Shown in pieces: positions 11,895-22,736 of a DNA stretch of 64,000 nucleotides. Every line of letters begins with the position of its first letter. Position 1 is the first letter of the stretch. Under the pieces are notes generated by a model. That model was given only the letters and a program-made list of their open reading frames with translations, was not told the DNA's origin and searched no databases. Made by a program: the position numbers and the translations under genes. This DNA is from Lolium rigidum (lineage: Eukaryota > Streptophyta > Magnoliopsida > Poales > Poaceae), in NCBI RefSeq assembly GCF_022539505.1, contig NC_061514.1:249290124-249354123 (forward strand), read 5' to 3'.

Positions 11895-12548
11895 TTAAGC
11901 GGGCCGGCCCATTAAGTTTGCGGGCCGGGCCAGCTGACTTAGTTTGACCAGTCAACTATATAGCTGGGCTGGTCCATTAGATACGTGGGCCGGGCCTAAC
12001 CTCTAAGGTTGACTGGTCAAAACATTAATGGGCTAGCCCACTAAGCATGTGGGCCGGGCCGAATGCACTCGTTTGACCGGTCAACAGGCAAAAGGGCCGG
12101 CCCACAAAACATGTGGGACCCACTTTCCTGTTATCGGGCCGGCCCATTTACCAAGTGGGGTCCACCTTAAAGCAAGTGGGCCGGCCCAATTAGCATGTGG
12201 GTCCCAATTTCCTGCTATCGAGCCGACCCATTTAATACGTGGGGTCCACATTAGATCAAATGGGCCGGCCCAACAAGCTAGTGGGCCAGGCCAAAAGCAC
12301 AGGCGGGTCCCACTTTCCTGTTAATGGGCCAGCCCATTTAGTATGTGGGGTCCACCATATAGCAAGTGGGCCGGCCCAACAAGATAGTGGGCCGGGCCAA
12401 AAACACAGGTGGGTCCCACTTTCCAGTTAAAGGGCCGACCCATTTAGTATGTGGGGTCCACCATATAGCAAGTGGGCCGGCCCAACACGCTAGTGGGCCG
12501 GGCCAAAAACACAGGTGGGACCCACTTTCCTCTTAAAGGGCCGGCCCA
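11895..12548. repeat. CACTA left-arm subterminal array of GC palindromes
   Basis: Repeating units of roughly 100-120 bp alternate the perfect palindrome GGGCCGGCCC with GTGGGTCCCAC or GTGGGGTCCAC and YGGTCAA-type patches. The same array is at 15340-15587. It is distinct in sequence from the right-arm array, as expected for an asymmetrical CACTA. Confidence 0.75.
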
Positions 12549-14660
12549 TTTCGTTCTAAGAGGATGACATGCGGGACCCATGAGGCAGCAGCATCCTCAA
12601 CGTTTATTGTTCATAGAGGCTCACATGTGGGACCCGTGAGCCAGCAGCGTCCTCAACGGTTTAAAGGCGGCAGGAGATCGAAAGAAATAATTAGCCAAAA
12701 ATGATCTGGTAAACAAAATCCAAGAAAAGAAACATTTAACGTTCTGAGAGGATGACATGCGGGACCCATGAGGCAGCAGCATCCTCAACGATTCCAAGGC
12801 GGCAGGGGATCAAAGGAAAAAAAAAGGAAAAATCCAGAAATTAATTAGGGGTTCAAAATAAATCCATCAAAGAAAACTTTTATTGTTCACAGAGGATGAC
12901 ATGTGGGACCGACGTGCCAACAACGTCCTCATCGTTTCAAAGGGGGTAGGAGATCAAAAGAAAAAAGGCAAATAGCCAGAAATTAGGGGTCAAAAATAAC
13001 TCCAAGAAAGGAAACTTTTATTGTTCGTAGAGGATGACATGCGGGACCCATGAGCCAGCAGCCTTACTCAACGTTTCAAAGGCGGCATGAGATCGAAAGA
13101 AAAAGGCAAGTGACAAAATATCGGGAGCCAAAGATAATCCAAGAAAAAAACTTTATTGTACATAGAGGATGACATGCGGGTCCCAATTAGCGAGCAGCGT
13201 TCTCAACGTTTCAAATGCGGCTTGAGATCAAAAGAAAAAGAAAGTTGATTGTACATAGAGGATGACATGCGGGTCCCATGAGTCAGCAGACTTACTCAAC
13301 GTTTCCAAGGCGGCAGGGGATCAAAAGAAAAAGGAAATAGCCAAAAATCAGAGGGTGAAAAAAAACCTAAGAAAATAAACTTTTATAGCACATAGAGGAT
13401 GACATGCGGGTCCCATGAGCCAACAGGGTCCTCAACGTTTCAAACGTGGCATGAGATCGAAAGAAAAAGGCAAGTGACCAAATATCAGGAGCCAAAAATA
13501 ATTCAAGAAAAGAAACTTGATTGTACATAGAGGATGACATGCGGGTCCCATTTAGCAGCAGCGGTATCACCGTTTGAGAAGCGGTAGGGGATCGAAAGAA
13601 AAAGGCAAGTGACCAAATATGAGGTGCCAAAAAAATCCAATAAACAAGTCAAAAAAAAAATCCAACAAACGAATGTTTTATAGTACATAGAGGATGACAT
13701 GCAGGTCCCATGAGCCTGCAGGTTCCTCAACATTTCAAACGTGGCATGACATCGAAAGAAAAATGCAAGTGACCAAATATCAGGAGCCAAAAATAATTCA
13801 AGAAAAGAAACTTGATTGTACATAGAGGATGACATGCGGGTCCCATTTAGCAGCAGCGGTATCACCGTTTGAGAGGCTGCACGGGATCGAAAGAAAAAGG
13901 CAAGTGACCAAATATGAGGTTCCAAAAAAATCCAAGAAAAGAAAGTTTTATAGTACATAGAGGATGACATGCGGGTCCCATGAGCCTGCAGGGGTCCTCA
14001 ACGTGGCATGAGATCGAAAGAAAAATGCAAGTGACCAAATATCAGGAGCCAAAAATAATTCAAGAAAAGAAACTTGATTGTACATAGAGGATGACATGCG
14101 GGTCCCATTTAGCAGCAGTGGTATCACCGTTTGAGAGGCTGCACGGGATCGAAAGAAAAAAGGCAAGTGACCAAATATGAGGTTCCAAAAAAAATCCTAG
14201 AAAAGAAAGTTTTATAGTACATAGAGGATGACATGCGGGTCCCATTTAGCAGCAGCGGTCTCACCGTTTGAGAGGCGGCAGGGGATCGAAAGAAAAAGGT
14301 AAGTGACCAAATATGAGGTGCCAAAAAATCCAAGAAAAGAAAGTTTTATAGTACATAGAGGATGACATGCGGGTCCCATTTAGCAGCAGCGGTATCACCG
14401 TTTGAGAGGCGGCAGGGGATCGAAAGAAAAAGGCAAGTGACCAAATTTGAGGTGCCAAAAAAAACTCCAAGAAAAGAAAGTTGATTGCTCATAGAGGATG
14501 ACATGCGGGTCCCAATTAGCAGCAGCGGTCTCAACGTTTCCAAGGCGGCAAGGGATCAAAAGAAAAAGGAAGTAGCCAGAAATCAGGGGGTCAAAAAATC
14601 CAAGAATAGAAAGGATTTTGGTTCATAGAGGATGACATGCGGGACCCATGATCCTGCATC
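12549..14660. repeat. CACTA right-arm subterminal array, expanded
   Basis: About seventeen units with GAGGATGACATGCGGG spaced roughly 55-160 bp, the same family as 779-2125 but with more copies. Several adjacent units are near-identical, so local amplification is likely. The 60-155-codon ORFs on the minus strand simply repeat with the unit and are not genes. Confidence 0.8.
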
Positions 14661-14729
14661 GTAAACGGCTCTATCGGAGAGTGTTGAACGAGATGGCGCG
14701 ATCGAGAAAAAAACAATGCCAGAGAGGCT

Positions 14730-15021
14730 GCTGCTGGCGTGTAGTTGACGTGGGAGTTAGAAATCTTTATGGTGTAACTTTTCTTCAGAACCCCGGCAAT
14801 GGCGCCAGAAATTTAGCTTGATGACGCGTAAAGCACACGCCCGTTGGGAACCCCAAGTGGAAGGTGTGATGCGTACAGCAGCACGTTTCCCTCAGTAAGA
14901 AACCAAGGTTTAATCGAACCAGTAGGAGTCAAGAAGCACGTCGAAGGTTGATGGCGGCGGGATGTAGTGCGACGCAACACCAGGGATTCCGGCGCCAACG
15001 TGGAACCTGCACAACACAACC
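14730..15021 (-). mobile_element. Athila-type LTR end plus primer site, fragment
   Basis: On the minus strand, about 200 bp of LTR ends at 14819 (CGCGTCATCA). It is followed by a PBS and about 60 bp of internal sequence. It is cut on the right by the CACTA end at 15022 and on the left by the broken CACTA. Confidence 0.8.
14791..14807 (-). other. Primer-binding site (tRNA-Asp type)
   Basis: The minus strand reads TGGCGCCATTGCCGGGG twelve bases after the LTR end, the classical Asp-tRNA-complementary PBS of Athila-type elements. Confidence 0.8.
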
Positions 15022-15587
15022 CACTACAAGAAAAGTTCTGATAGACAACGTCTCAAAATCGTCCGCTAAGGGGTATTTTTCGTCGCCTATGGGCCTAACC
15101 CGACGATATGGGTTCTGTTGTGGAAACTGCGTCAGGCAAAGTCCAACGAAGTTTTTTTCGGTCCGTCGCGCTTGGGCGCCCTTCCGCCACGGAAAATCGG
15201 ACCGTTGCACAAGTGTTTCCGGGAGCCCGTTGATCGCCGACGTCATGCAAACCGACACGTAGCGCACACCGTTAACCGGCAGTTAACGGCGTTAACCGGC
15301 TGAAACCCCGTGGTAGATGGTAGGCCCACACGAGGCTTGCCACGTCTTAAGCGGGCCGGGCCAGCTGACATAGTTTGACCGGTCAACTATATAGCTGGGC
15401 TGGTCCATTAGTTACGTGGGCCGGGCCTAACCTCTAAGGTTGACCGGTCAAAACTTAAATGGGCCGGCCCATTTAACATGTGGGGTCCACCTTACAGCCA
15501 CTGGGCCGGCCCAAGAAGCAGTGGGCCAGGCCGAAACACGGTGGGTCCCACTTTCCGTTAAAGGGCCGGCCCATTTAGTGTGCGGGG
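15022..15587 (+). mobile_element. CACTA left end, cut by an LTR element
   Basis: Starts CACTACAAGAAAAGTT and follows 11570-12200 closely, with an internal deletion, into the GGGCCGGCCC array. It stops where the LTR begins at 15588. It sits inside the LTR scrap at 14819-15021, so the order of insertion is LTR, then CACTA, then the Athila element. Confidence 0.8.
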
Positions 15588-17190
15588 TGATGGCGTGTAT
15601 TTCACACGTTCGTTGGGCAACCCCAAGAGGAAGGTATGATGAGCACAAGCAGCAAGTTTTCCCTCGTAAAAGAAACCAAGGTTTATCGAACCAGGAGGAG
15701 CCAAGAAGCACGTTGAAGGTTGATGGCGGCGGGATGTAGTGCGGCGCAACACCGGAGATTCCGGCGCCAACGTGGAACCCGCACAACACAACCAAGCTAC
15801 TTTGCCCCAACGAAACAGAGTGAGGTTGTCAATCTCACCGGCTTGCCGTAACAAAGGATTAACCGTATTGTGTGGAAGATGATTGTTTGCAGAGAAAACG
15901 GTAGAAACAAGTATTGCAAGAGATTGTATTTCAGTAAAGAGAATTGGACCGGGGTCCACAGCTCACTAGAGGTGTCTCTCCCATAAGACGAACAGACATG
16001 TTGGGTGAACAAATTACAGTTGGGCAATTGACAAATAAAGAGAGCATGACCATGCACATACATATCATGATGAGTAATAGTGAGATTTAATTGGGCATTA
16101 CGACAAAGTACATAGACCGCCATCCAACCGCATCTATGCCTAAAAAGTCCACCTTCGAGTTATCATCCGAACCCCTCCAGCATTAAGTTGCTAAGCAACG
16201 TACAATTGCATTAAGTATGGTGCGTAATGTAATCAACAACTACATCCTTAGACATAGCATCAATGTTTTATCCCTAGTGGCAACGAGCACAACACAACCT
16301 TAGAACTTTCTCGTCATCGTCCTGGTGTCAATGCAGATGCATGAACCCACTATCGAGCATAAGTACTCCCTCTTGGAGTTAAAAGCATCTACTTGGCCGA
16401 GCATCTACTAATAACGGAGAGCATGCAAGATCATAAACAACACATAAGCATAGCTTTGATAATCAACATAACAAGTATTCTCTATTCATCGGATCCCAAC
16501 AAACGCAACATATAGAATTACATATAGATGATCTTGATCATGATAGGCAGCTCACAAGATCCGACAATGATAGCACAATGGGGAGAAGACAACCATCTAG
16601 CTACTGCTATGGACCCATAGTCCAGGGGTAGACTACTCACTCATCACTCCGGAGGCGACCATGGCGGTGTAGAGTCCTCCGGGAGATGATTCCCCTCTCC
16701 GGCGAGGGTGCCGGAGGCGATCTCCAGGATCCCCCGAGATGGGATCGGCGGCGACGGCGTCTCGGTAATGTTTTCCGTATCGTGGCTCTCGGTGCGGGGG
16801 TTTCGTCACGGAGGCTATTTGTAGGCGGAAGGGCAGGTCAAGAGGCGGCGCAGGGGGCCCACACCACGGGCCGGCGCGGCCAAGGGGGGCCGCGCCGCCC
16901 TAGGGTTTGGCGCCCCTGTGGCCCCTCTTCGTCTCTCCTTCGGACTTCGGAAGCTTCGTGAGAAAATAGGCCTCCGGGCTTTTATTTCGTCCAATTCCGA
17001 GAATATTTCTTTACTAGGATTTCTGAAACCAAAAACAGCAGAAAACGAGCAAGCGGCACTTCGGCATCTTGTTAATAGGTTAGTTCCGGAAAATGCACGA
17101 ATATGATATAAAGTGTGCATAAAACATGTAGATAACATCAATAATGTGGCATGGAACACAAGAAATTATCGATACGTTGGAGACGTATCA
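15588..17190 (-). repeat. 3' LTR of the Athila-type element
   Basis: Runs TGATGGCGTG to ACGTATCA on the plus strand, matching 22737-24338 with scattered substitutions and small indels. On the minus strand it starts with the TGATACGT palindromic terminus. Confidence 0.88.
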
Positions 17191-17204
17191 GCATCCCCAA
17201 GCTT
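17191..17204 (-). other. Polypurine tract of the Athila-type element
   Basis: The minus strand reads AAGCTTGGGGATGC directly before the LTR start at 17190. The same G-rich motif lies near 19150 and in the plus-strand copy at 61183 and 61242. Confidence 0.7.
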
Positions 17205-19731
17205 AGTTCTCGCTCGTCCCGAGCGAGTAAAACGATAACAAAGATAATTTCTGGAGTGACATGCCATCATAAACTTGATCATACTATTTGTAAAGCATAT
17301 GTAGTGAATGCAGCGATCAAAACAATGTGTATGACATGAGTAAACAAGTGAATCATAAAGCAAAGACTTTTCATGAATAGCACTTCAAGACAAGCATCAA
17401 TAAGTCTTGCATAAGAGTTAACTCATAAAGCAATAATTCAAAGTAAAGGTATTGAAGCAACACAAAAGAAGATTAAGTTTCAGCGGTTGCTTTCAACTTG
17501 TAACATGTATATCTCATGGATATTGTCAACATAGAGTAACATAATAAGTGCAATAAGCAAGTATGTAAGAATCAATGCACAGTTCACACAAGTGTTTGCT
17601 TCTTGAGGTGGAGAGAAATAGGTGAACTGACTCAACATAAAAGTAAAAAGAATGGTCCTCATAGAGGAAAAGCATCGATTGCTATATTTGTGCTAGAGCT
17701 TTGATTTTGAAAACATGAAACAATTTTGTCAACGGTAGTAATAAAGCATATGCATCATGTAAATTATATCTTATAAGTTGCAAGCCTCATGCATAGTGTA
17801 CTAATAGTGCTCGCACCTTGTCCTAATTAGCTTGGACTACCTGGATTATCACCGCAATACATATGCTTTAACCAAGTATCACAAAGGGGTACCTCTATGC
17901 CGCCTGTACAAAGGTCTAAGGAGAAAGCTCGCATTTGGATTTCTCGCTTTTGATTATTCTCAACTTAGACATCCATACCGGGACAACATAGACAACAGAT
18001 AATGGACTCCTCTTTTAATGCTTTAAGCATTCAACAACAATTAATTCTTTTCTCATTAGAGATTTGAGGATGTTTGTCCAAAACTGAAACTTCCACCATG
18101 GAACATGGCTTTAGTTAGCGGCCCAATGTTCTTCTCTCACAATATGCATGCTCAAACCATTCAACTCAGTGTAGATCGCCCTTACTTCCGACAAGACGAA
18201 CATGCATAGCAACTCACATGATATTCAACAATGAGTTGATGGCGTTCCCCAGTAAACATGGTTATCGCACAACAAGCAACTTAATAAGAGATAAAGTGCA
18301 TAATTACATATTCAATACCACAATAGTTTTTAAGCTATTTGTCCCATGAGCTATATATTGCAAAGGTGAATGATGGAATTTTAAAGGTAGCACTCAAGCA
18401 ATTTACTTTGGAATGGCTGGAAAATACCATGTAGTAGGTAGGTATGGTGGACACAAATGGCATAGTGGTTGGCTCAAGTATTTTGGATGCATGAGAAGTA
18501 TTCCCTCTCGATACAAGGTTTAGGCTAGCAAGGTTATTTGAGGCAAACACAAGGATGAACTAGTACAGCAAAACTCACATAAAAGACATATTGAAAGCAT
18601 TATAATACTCTATACCGTCTTCCTTGTTGTTCAAACTCAAAACTAGAAATTATCTAGACCTTAGAGAAACCAAATATGCAAACCAAATTTTAGCATGCTC
18701 TATGTATTTCTTCATTAATGGGTGCAAAGCATATGATGCAAGAGCTTAAACATGAGCACAACAATTGCCAAGTATCACATTACCCAAAACATTTATAGCA
18801 ATTACTACATGTATCATTTTCCAATTCCAACCATATAACAATTTAACGAAGGAGAAACTTCGCCATGAATACTATGAGTAGTAACCAAGGACACATTTGT
18901 CCATATGCTACAGCGGAGTGTGTATCTCTCCCATAAAGTGAATGCTAGGATCCATTTTATTCAAACAAAACAAAAATAAAAACAAAACGACGCTCCAAGA
19001 AAAAGCACATAAGATGTGGCCGAATAAAAATGTAGTTTCAGGGGAGGAACCTGATAATTTGTTGATGAAGAAGGGGATGCCTTGGGCATCCCCAAGCTTA
19101 GACGCTTGAGTCTTCTTGATATATGCAGGGGTGAACCGCCGGGTGCATCCCCAAGCTTAGAGCTTTCACTCTCCTTGATCATGTTGCATCATACTCCTCT
19201 CTTGATCCTTGAAAACTTCCTCCACACCAAACTCGAAACAACTCATTAGAGGGTTAGTGCACAATATAAATTGACATATTCAGAGGTGACACACTCATTC
19301 TTAACACTTCTGGACATTGCATAATGCTACTGGACATTAGTGGATCAAAGAAATTCATCCAACATAGCGAAAGAGGCAATGCGAAATAAAAGGCAGAATC
19401 TGTCAAAACAGAACAGTTCGTATTGACGAATTTTAAAATGGCACCAGACTTGCTCAAATGAAAATGCTCAAATTGAATGAAAGTTGCGTACATATCTGAG
19501 GATCATGCTCGTAAATTGGCATAATTTTCTGAGCTTCCTGCAGGGCAGTGGGCTCAGATTCGTGACAGCAAAGAAATCTGGAACTGCGCAGTAATCCAAA
19601 TCTAGTACTTACTTTTCTATCAACGGCTTAACTTGGCACAACAAAACTCAAAACTAAGATAAGGAGAGGTTGCTACAGTAGTAAACAACTTCCAAGACAC
19701 AAAATAAAAACAAAGTACTGTAGGTAAAAAC
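17205..19731 (-). other. Long non-coding 3' internal region of the Athila-type element
   Basis: About 2.5 kb of AT-rich sequence with no ORF worth calling. It is conserved with 58620-58960, 60950-61820 and 63341-64000 on the plus strand and, more weakly, with 47000-49140. In autonomous Athila-type elements pol would lie after the protease; here only non-coding sequence with several AAGCTTGGGGATGC-like tracts follows. Confidence 0.7.
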
Positions 19732-19781
19732 ATGGGTTGTCTCCCATAAGCGCTTTTCTTTAACGCCTTTCAGCTAGGCGC
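19732..19781 (-). ncRNA. Conserved twin hairpin after the gag-protease stop
   Basis: On the minus strand, starting 14 nt after the TGA stop, are CGCCT-loop-AGGCG and then ATGGG-AGACAA-CCCAT. The same two stems are at 49142-49191 and 58571-58619. An RNA role (packaging, dimerisation or translation) is inference. Confidence 0.5.
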
Positions 19782-19793
19782 AGAAAGTGTGTA

Positions 19794-21071
19794 TCAAGTA
19801 ACATCGAGAGATGAAGCATCAACATCATAATTTGTTCTAATGATAGAATCATAAGGTACCTTCATTCTCTTTCTAGGGAAGTGTTCCATACCTTTCTTGA
19901 GAGGAAATTGATATTTTATATTACCTTCCCTCATATCAATAATAGCACCAACGAGTTCGAAGAAAAGGTCTTCCCAATATAATTGGACAAGATGCATTGC
20001 ATTCAATATCCAAGACAACAAAATCAACGGGAACAAGATTATTGTTAACGGTAATGCGAACATTATCAACTTTACCCAAAGGTTTCTTTGTAGAATGATC
20101 AGCAAGATTAACATCCAAATAACAATTTTTCAGCGGTGGCAAGTCAAGCATATTATAAATTTTCTTCGGCATAACGAAATACTTGCACCAAGATCACATA
20201 AAGCATTACAATCAAAATCTTTAACCTTCATCTTAATGATGGGCTCCCAGCCATCTTCTAGCTTTTTAGGAATAGAGGCTTCGCGCTCTAGTTTCTCTTC
20301 TCTAGCTTTTATGAGAGCATTTGTAATATGATGCGTGAAAGCCAAATTTATAGCACTAGCATTAGGACTTTTAGCAAGTTTTTGCAAGAACTTTATAACT
20401 TCAGAGATGTGGCAATCATCAAAATTCAAACCATTATAATCTAAAGCAATGGGATCATCATCCCCAATGTTGGAAAAAATTTCAGCAGACTTTATCACGA
20501 GCAATTTCAGCGAGTTTTAGCGGTTTCGAGCGGTTTTTCGCGCTTTGCATTAGAAGTGGAAACATTGCTAACACCAATTCTTTTATTAGTATGAGTAGGA
20601 GGTGCAGCAACATGTGTAGCATTAGCATTACTAGTGGTGGTAATAGTCCAAACTTTAGCTATATTCTTCTCTTTAGCTAGTTTTTCATTTTCTTCTCTAT
20701 CCCACCTAGCACGCAGCTTCAGCCATTAATCTTATATTCTCATTAATTCTAACTTGGATGGCATTTGCTGTAGTAACAATTTTATTTTCAATGTCCCTAT
20801 TAGGCATAACTTTCGATTTCAAAAGATCAACATCGGAGGCAAGACTATCAACTCTAGAAACAAGAATATCAATTTTATTGAGCTTTTCCTCAACGAGATT
20901 TGTTAAAGGCAGTTTGTGTACTAATAAATTCTTTAAGCATGGCTTCAAGTCCAGGGGGTGAATTCCTATTATTGTTGTAAGAATTTCCATAAGAATTACC
21001 ATAGCCGTTGCCATTATTATAAGGATATGGCCTATAGTTATTACTAGAATTGTTCCGGTAAGCATTGTTGT
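19794..21071 (-). pseudogene. Athila-type gag-protease remnant
   Basis: Minus-strand translations include the end of Gag (Asn/Tyr-rich segment, then SRVDSLASDVDLLKSKV and NAIQVRINENIRL coiled-coil-like parts) and a retropepsin with DCNALCDLGAS (active-site Asp in DLGAS in place of the usual DTG/DSG) and ECNASCPIILGRPFLRT. The frame changes several times (near 20130, 20110, 20510 and 20700), so no intact protein can be made. It stops soon after the protease at TGA (19794), at the same point as the copies at 49206 and 58557. The 5' part of Gag is lost in the N gap. When intact, the product would have been the capsid protein and its maturation protease. Confidence 0.85.
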
Positions 21072-21171
21072 NNNNNNNNNNNNNNNNNNNNNNNNNNNNN
21101 NNNNNNNNNNNNNNNNNNNNNNNNNNNNNNNNNNNNNNNNNNNNNNNNNNNNNNNNNNNNNNNNNNNNNNN
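21072..21171. other. Assembly gap of 100 N
   Basis: Exactly 100 N, the usual placeholder for a gap of unknown size. It lies between gag and a second copy of the post-gag block, so the join may not be real. Confidence 0.95.
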
Positions 21172-21780
21172 TTAGAGCTTTCACTCTCCTTGATCATATT
21201 GCATCATACTCCTCTCTTGATCCTTGAAAACTTCCTCCACACCAAACTCGAAACAACTCATTAGAGGGTTAGTGCATAATAAAAATTCACATGTTCAGAG
21301 GTGACACAATCATTCTTAACACTTCTGGACATTGCATAAAGCTACTGGACATTAATGGATCAAAGAAATTCATCCAACATAGTAAAAGAGGCAATGCGAA
21401 ATAAAAGACAGAATCTGTCAAAACAGAACAGTCCGTAAAGATGGATTTTATTAGGCCACCAGACTTGCTCAAACGAAAATGCTCAAATTGAATGAAAGTT
21501 GCGTACATATCTGAGGATCACTCACGTAAATTGGCATAATTTTCTGAGTTACCTACAGAGAATTAGACCCAGATTCGTGACAGCAAAGAAATCTGTTTCT
21601 GCGCAGTAATCCAAATCTAGTACTTACTTTTCTATCAAATACTTTACTTGGCACAACAAAACATAAAACTAAGATAAGGAGAGGTTGCTACAGTAGTAAA
21701 CAACTTCCAATACACAAATATAAAACAAAGTACTGTAGCAAAATAACACATGGGTTATCTCCCAAGAAGTTCTTTCTTTT
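21172..21780 (-). repeat. Second copy of the post-gag block
   Basis: Matches 19157-19790 closely over about 600 bp, including the CTCCTTGATCAT start and the GGGAGAYAACCCATG hairpin (21749-21765). It follows the unknown ORF at 21807-22217 just as the other copy follows gag-protease. Confidence 0.75.
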
Positions 21781-21806
21781 TAGCCATTAAGATGGGCTCA
21801 GCAGTT

Positions 21807-22217
21807 TTAATGATGCACTCGCAAGAAATAGTAGTTGAAGCAAAAGAGAGCATCAAAAGGAAAATTCAAAACACATTTAAGTCTAACATGCTTCCTATGC
21901 ATAGGAATCTTGTAAATAAACAAGTTCATGAAGAGCAAAGTAACAAGCATAGGAAGATAAAACAAGTGTAGCTTCAAAAATTTCAGCACATAGAGAGGTG
22001 TTTTAGTAACATGAAAATTTCTACAACCATATTTTCCTCTCTCATAATAATTTTCAGTAGCATCATGAGCAAACACAACAATGTAACTATCACATAAAGC
22101 ATTCTTATCATGAGTCTCATGCATAAAATTATTACTCTCCACGTAAGCATAATCAATTTTATTAGTTGTAGTGGGAGCAAATTCAACAAAGTGGCTATCA
22201 TCATATATAGGAGGCAT
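21807..22217 (-). CDS. Unknown ORF between primer site and gag (136 aa)
   Basis: I do not recognise the product. It begins MPPIYDDSHFVEFAPTT and has a middle part with DSYIVVFAHDATENYYERGK, then a strongly hydrophobic stretch (about residues 75-100, LYVLKFLKLHLFYLPML and on) that could be a membrane segment, then a basic patch (MHRKHVRLK). The position, about 500 bp downstream of the PBS and upstream of gag, and its own copy of the post-gag block suggest a module of the element and not a host gene. The start chosen is the first Met; the frame stays open to 21807. It may be a partial or decayed ORF. No function is claimed. Confidence 0.4.
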   Translation of the reverse strand: MPPIYDDSHFVEFAPTTTNKIDYAYVESNNFMHETHDKNALCDSYIVVFAHDATENYYERGKYGCRNFHVTKTPLYVLKFLKLHLFYLPMLVTLLFMNLFIYKIPMHRKHVRLKCVLNFPFDALFCFNYYFLRVHH

Positions 22218-22709
22218 ATTGTAATCATAAAAGAAAATTTTCTCCTCAATGCTTGGGGTACTAAAAAGATCCTGCTCATCGAGCCAGCTTCCCCAAGCTT
22301 AGAATTTTCCATAGCATTAGCAACAATGGTGTTCAAAGCATCCATAGTAATAACATTCCCATTAGCATGCATATAAAGTTCCATGGGTTTTTTTTAATTC
22401 TCTCTTCAAACACATCATGTCCTAATTCAAGATAAAGTTCATAAAGATCTCTCATATTTTTGTTGTTTTCCATTATGCTTAACTAGTGAAATAAAAACAT
22501 GCATGATATTAAGTAAAGTAAAACAAGTAACTAATTTTTTTGTGTTTTTGATATAGAGTGCAAGACAAGTAAATAAAGTAAAGCTAGCAACTAATTTTTT
22601 TGTGTTTTGATATAATGCAGCAAACAAAGTAGTAAATAAAATAAAGCAAGACAAAAACAAAGTAAAGAGATTGAGAAGTGGAGACTCCCCTTGCAGCGTG
22701 TCTTGATCT

Positions 22710-22724
22710 CCCGGCAACGGCGCC
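22710..22724 (-). other. Primer-binding site (tRNA-Asp type)
   Basis: The minus strand reads GGCGCCGTTGCCGGG about 12 bases after the 5' LTR end, matching the Asp-tRNA 3' end. It fixes the element's orientation. Confidence 0.85.
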
Positions 22725-22736
22725 GTAAAAAGAGCT

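Larger units (their letters stand above)
11570..14729. mobile_element. CACTA transposon copy lacking its right end
   Basis: It begins CACTACAAGAAAAGTT at 11570, preceded by GCA as a possible target duplication. A left arm of GGGCCGGCCC repeats (to about 12548) passes directly into the right-arm repeat array with no transposase region between them. This is therefore a non-autonomous internally deleted copy. It matches 550-2200 up to CCAGAGAGGCTG (about 14729), then breaks off into an LTR fragment; the last roughly 250 bp and the right terminus are missing. Confidence 0.8.
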
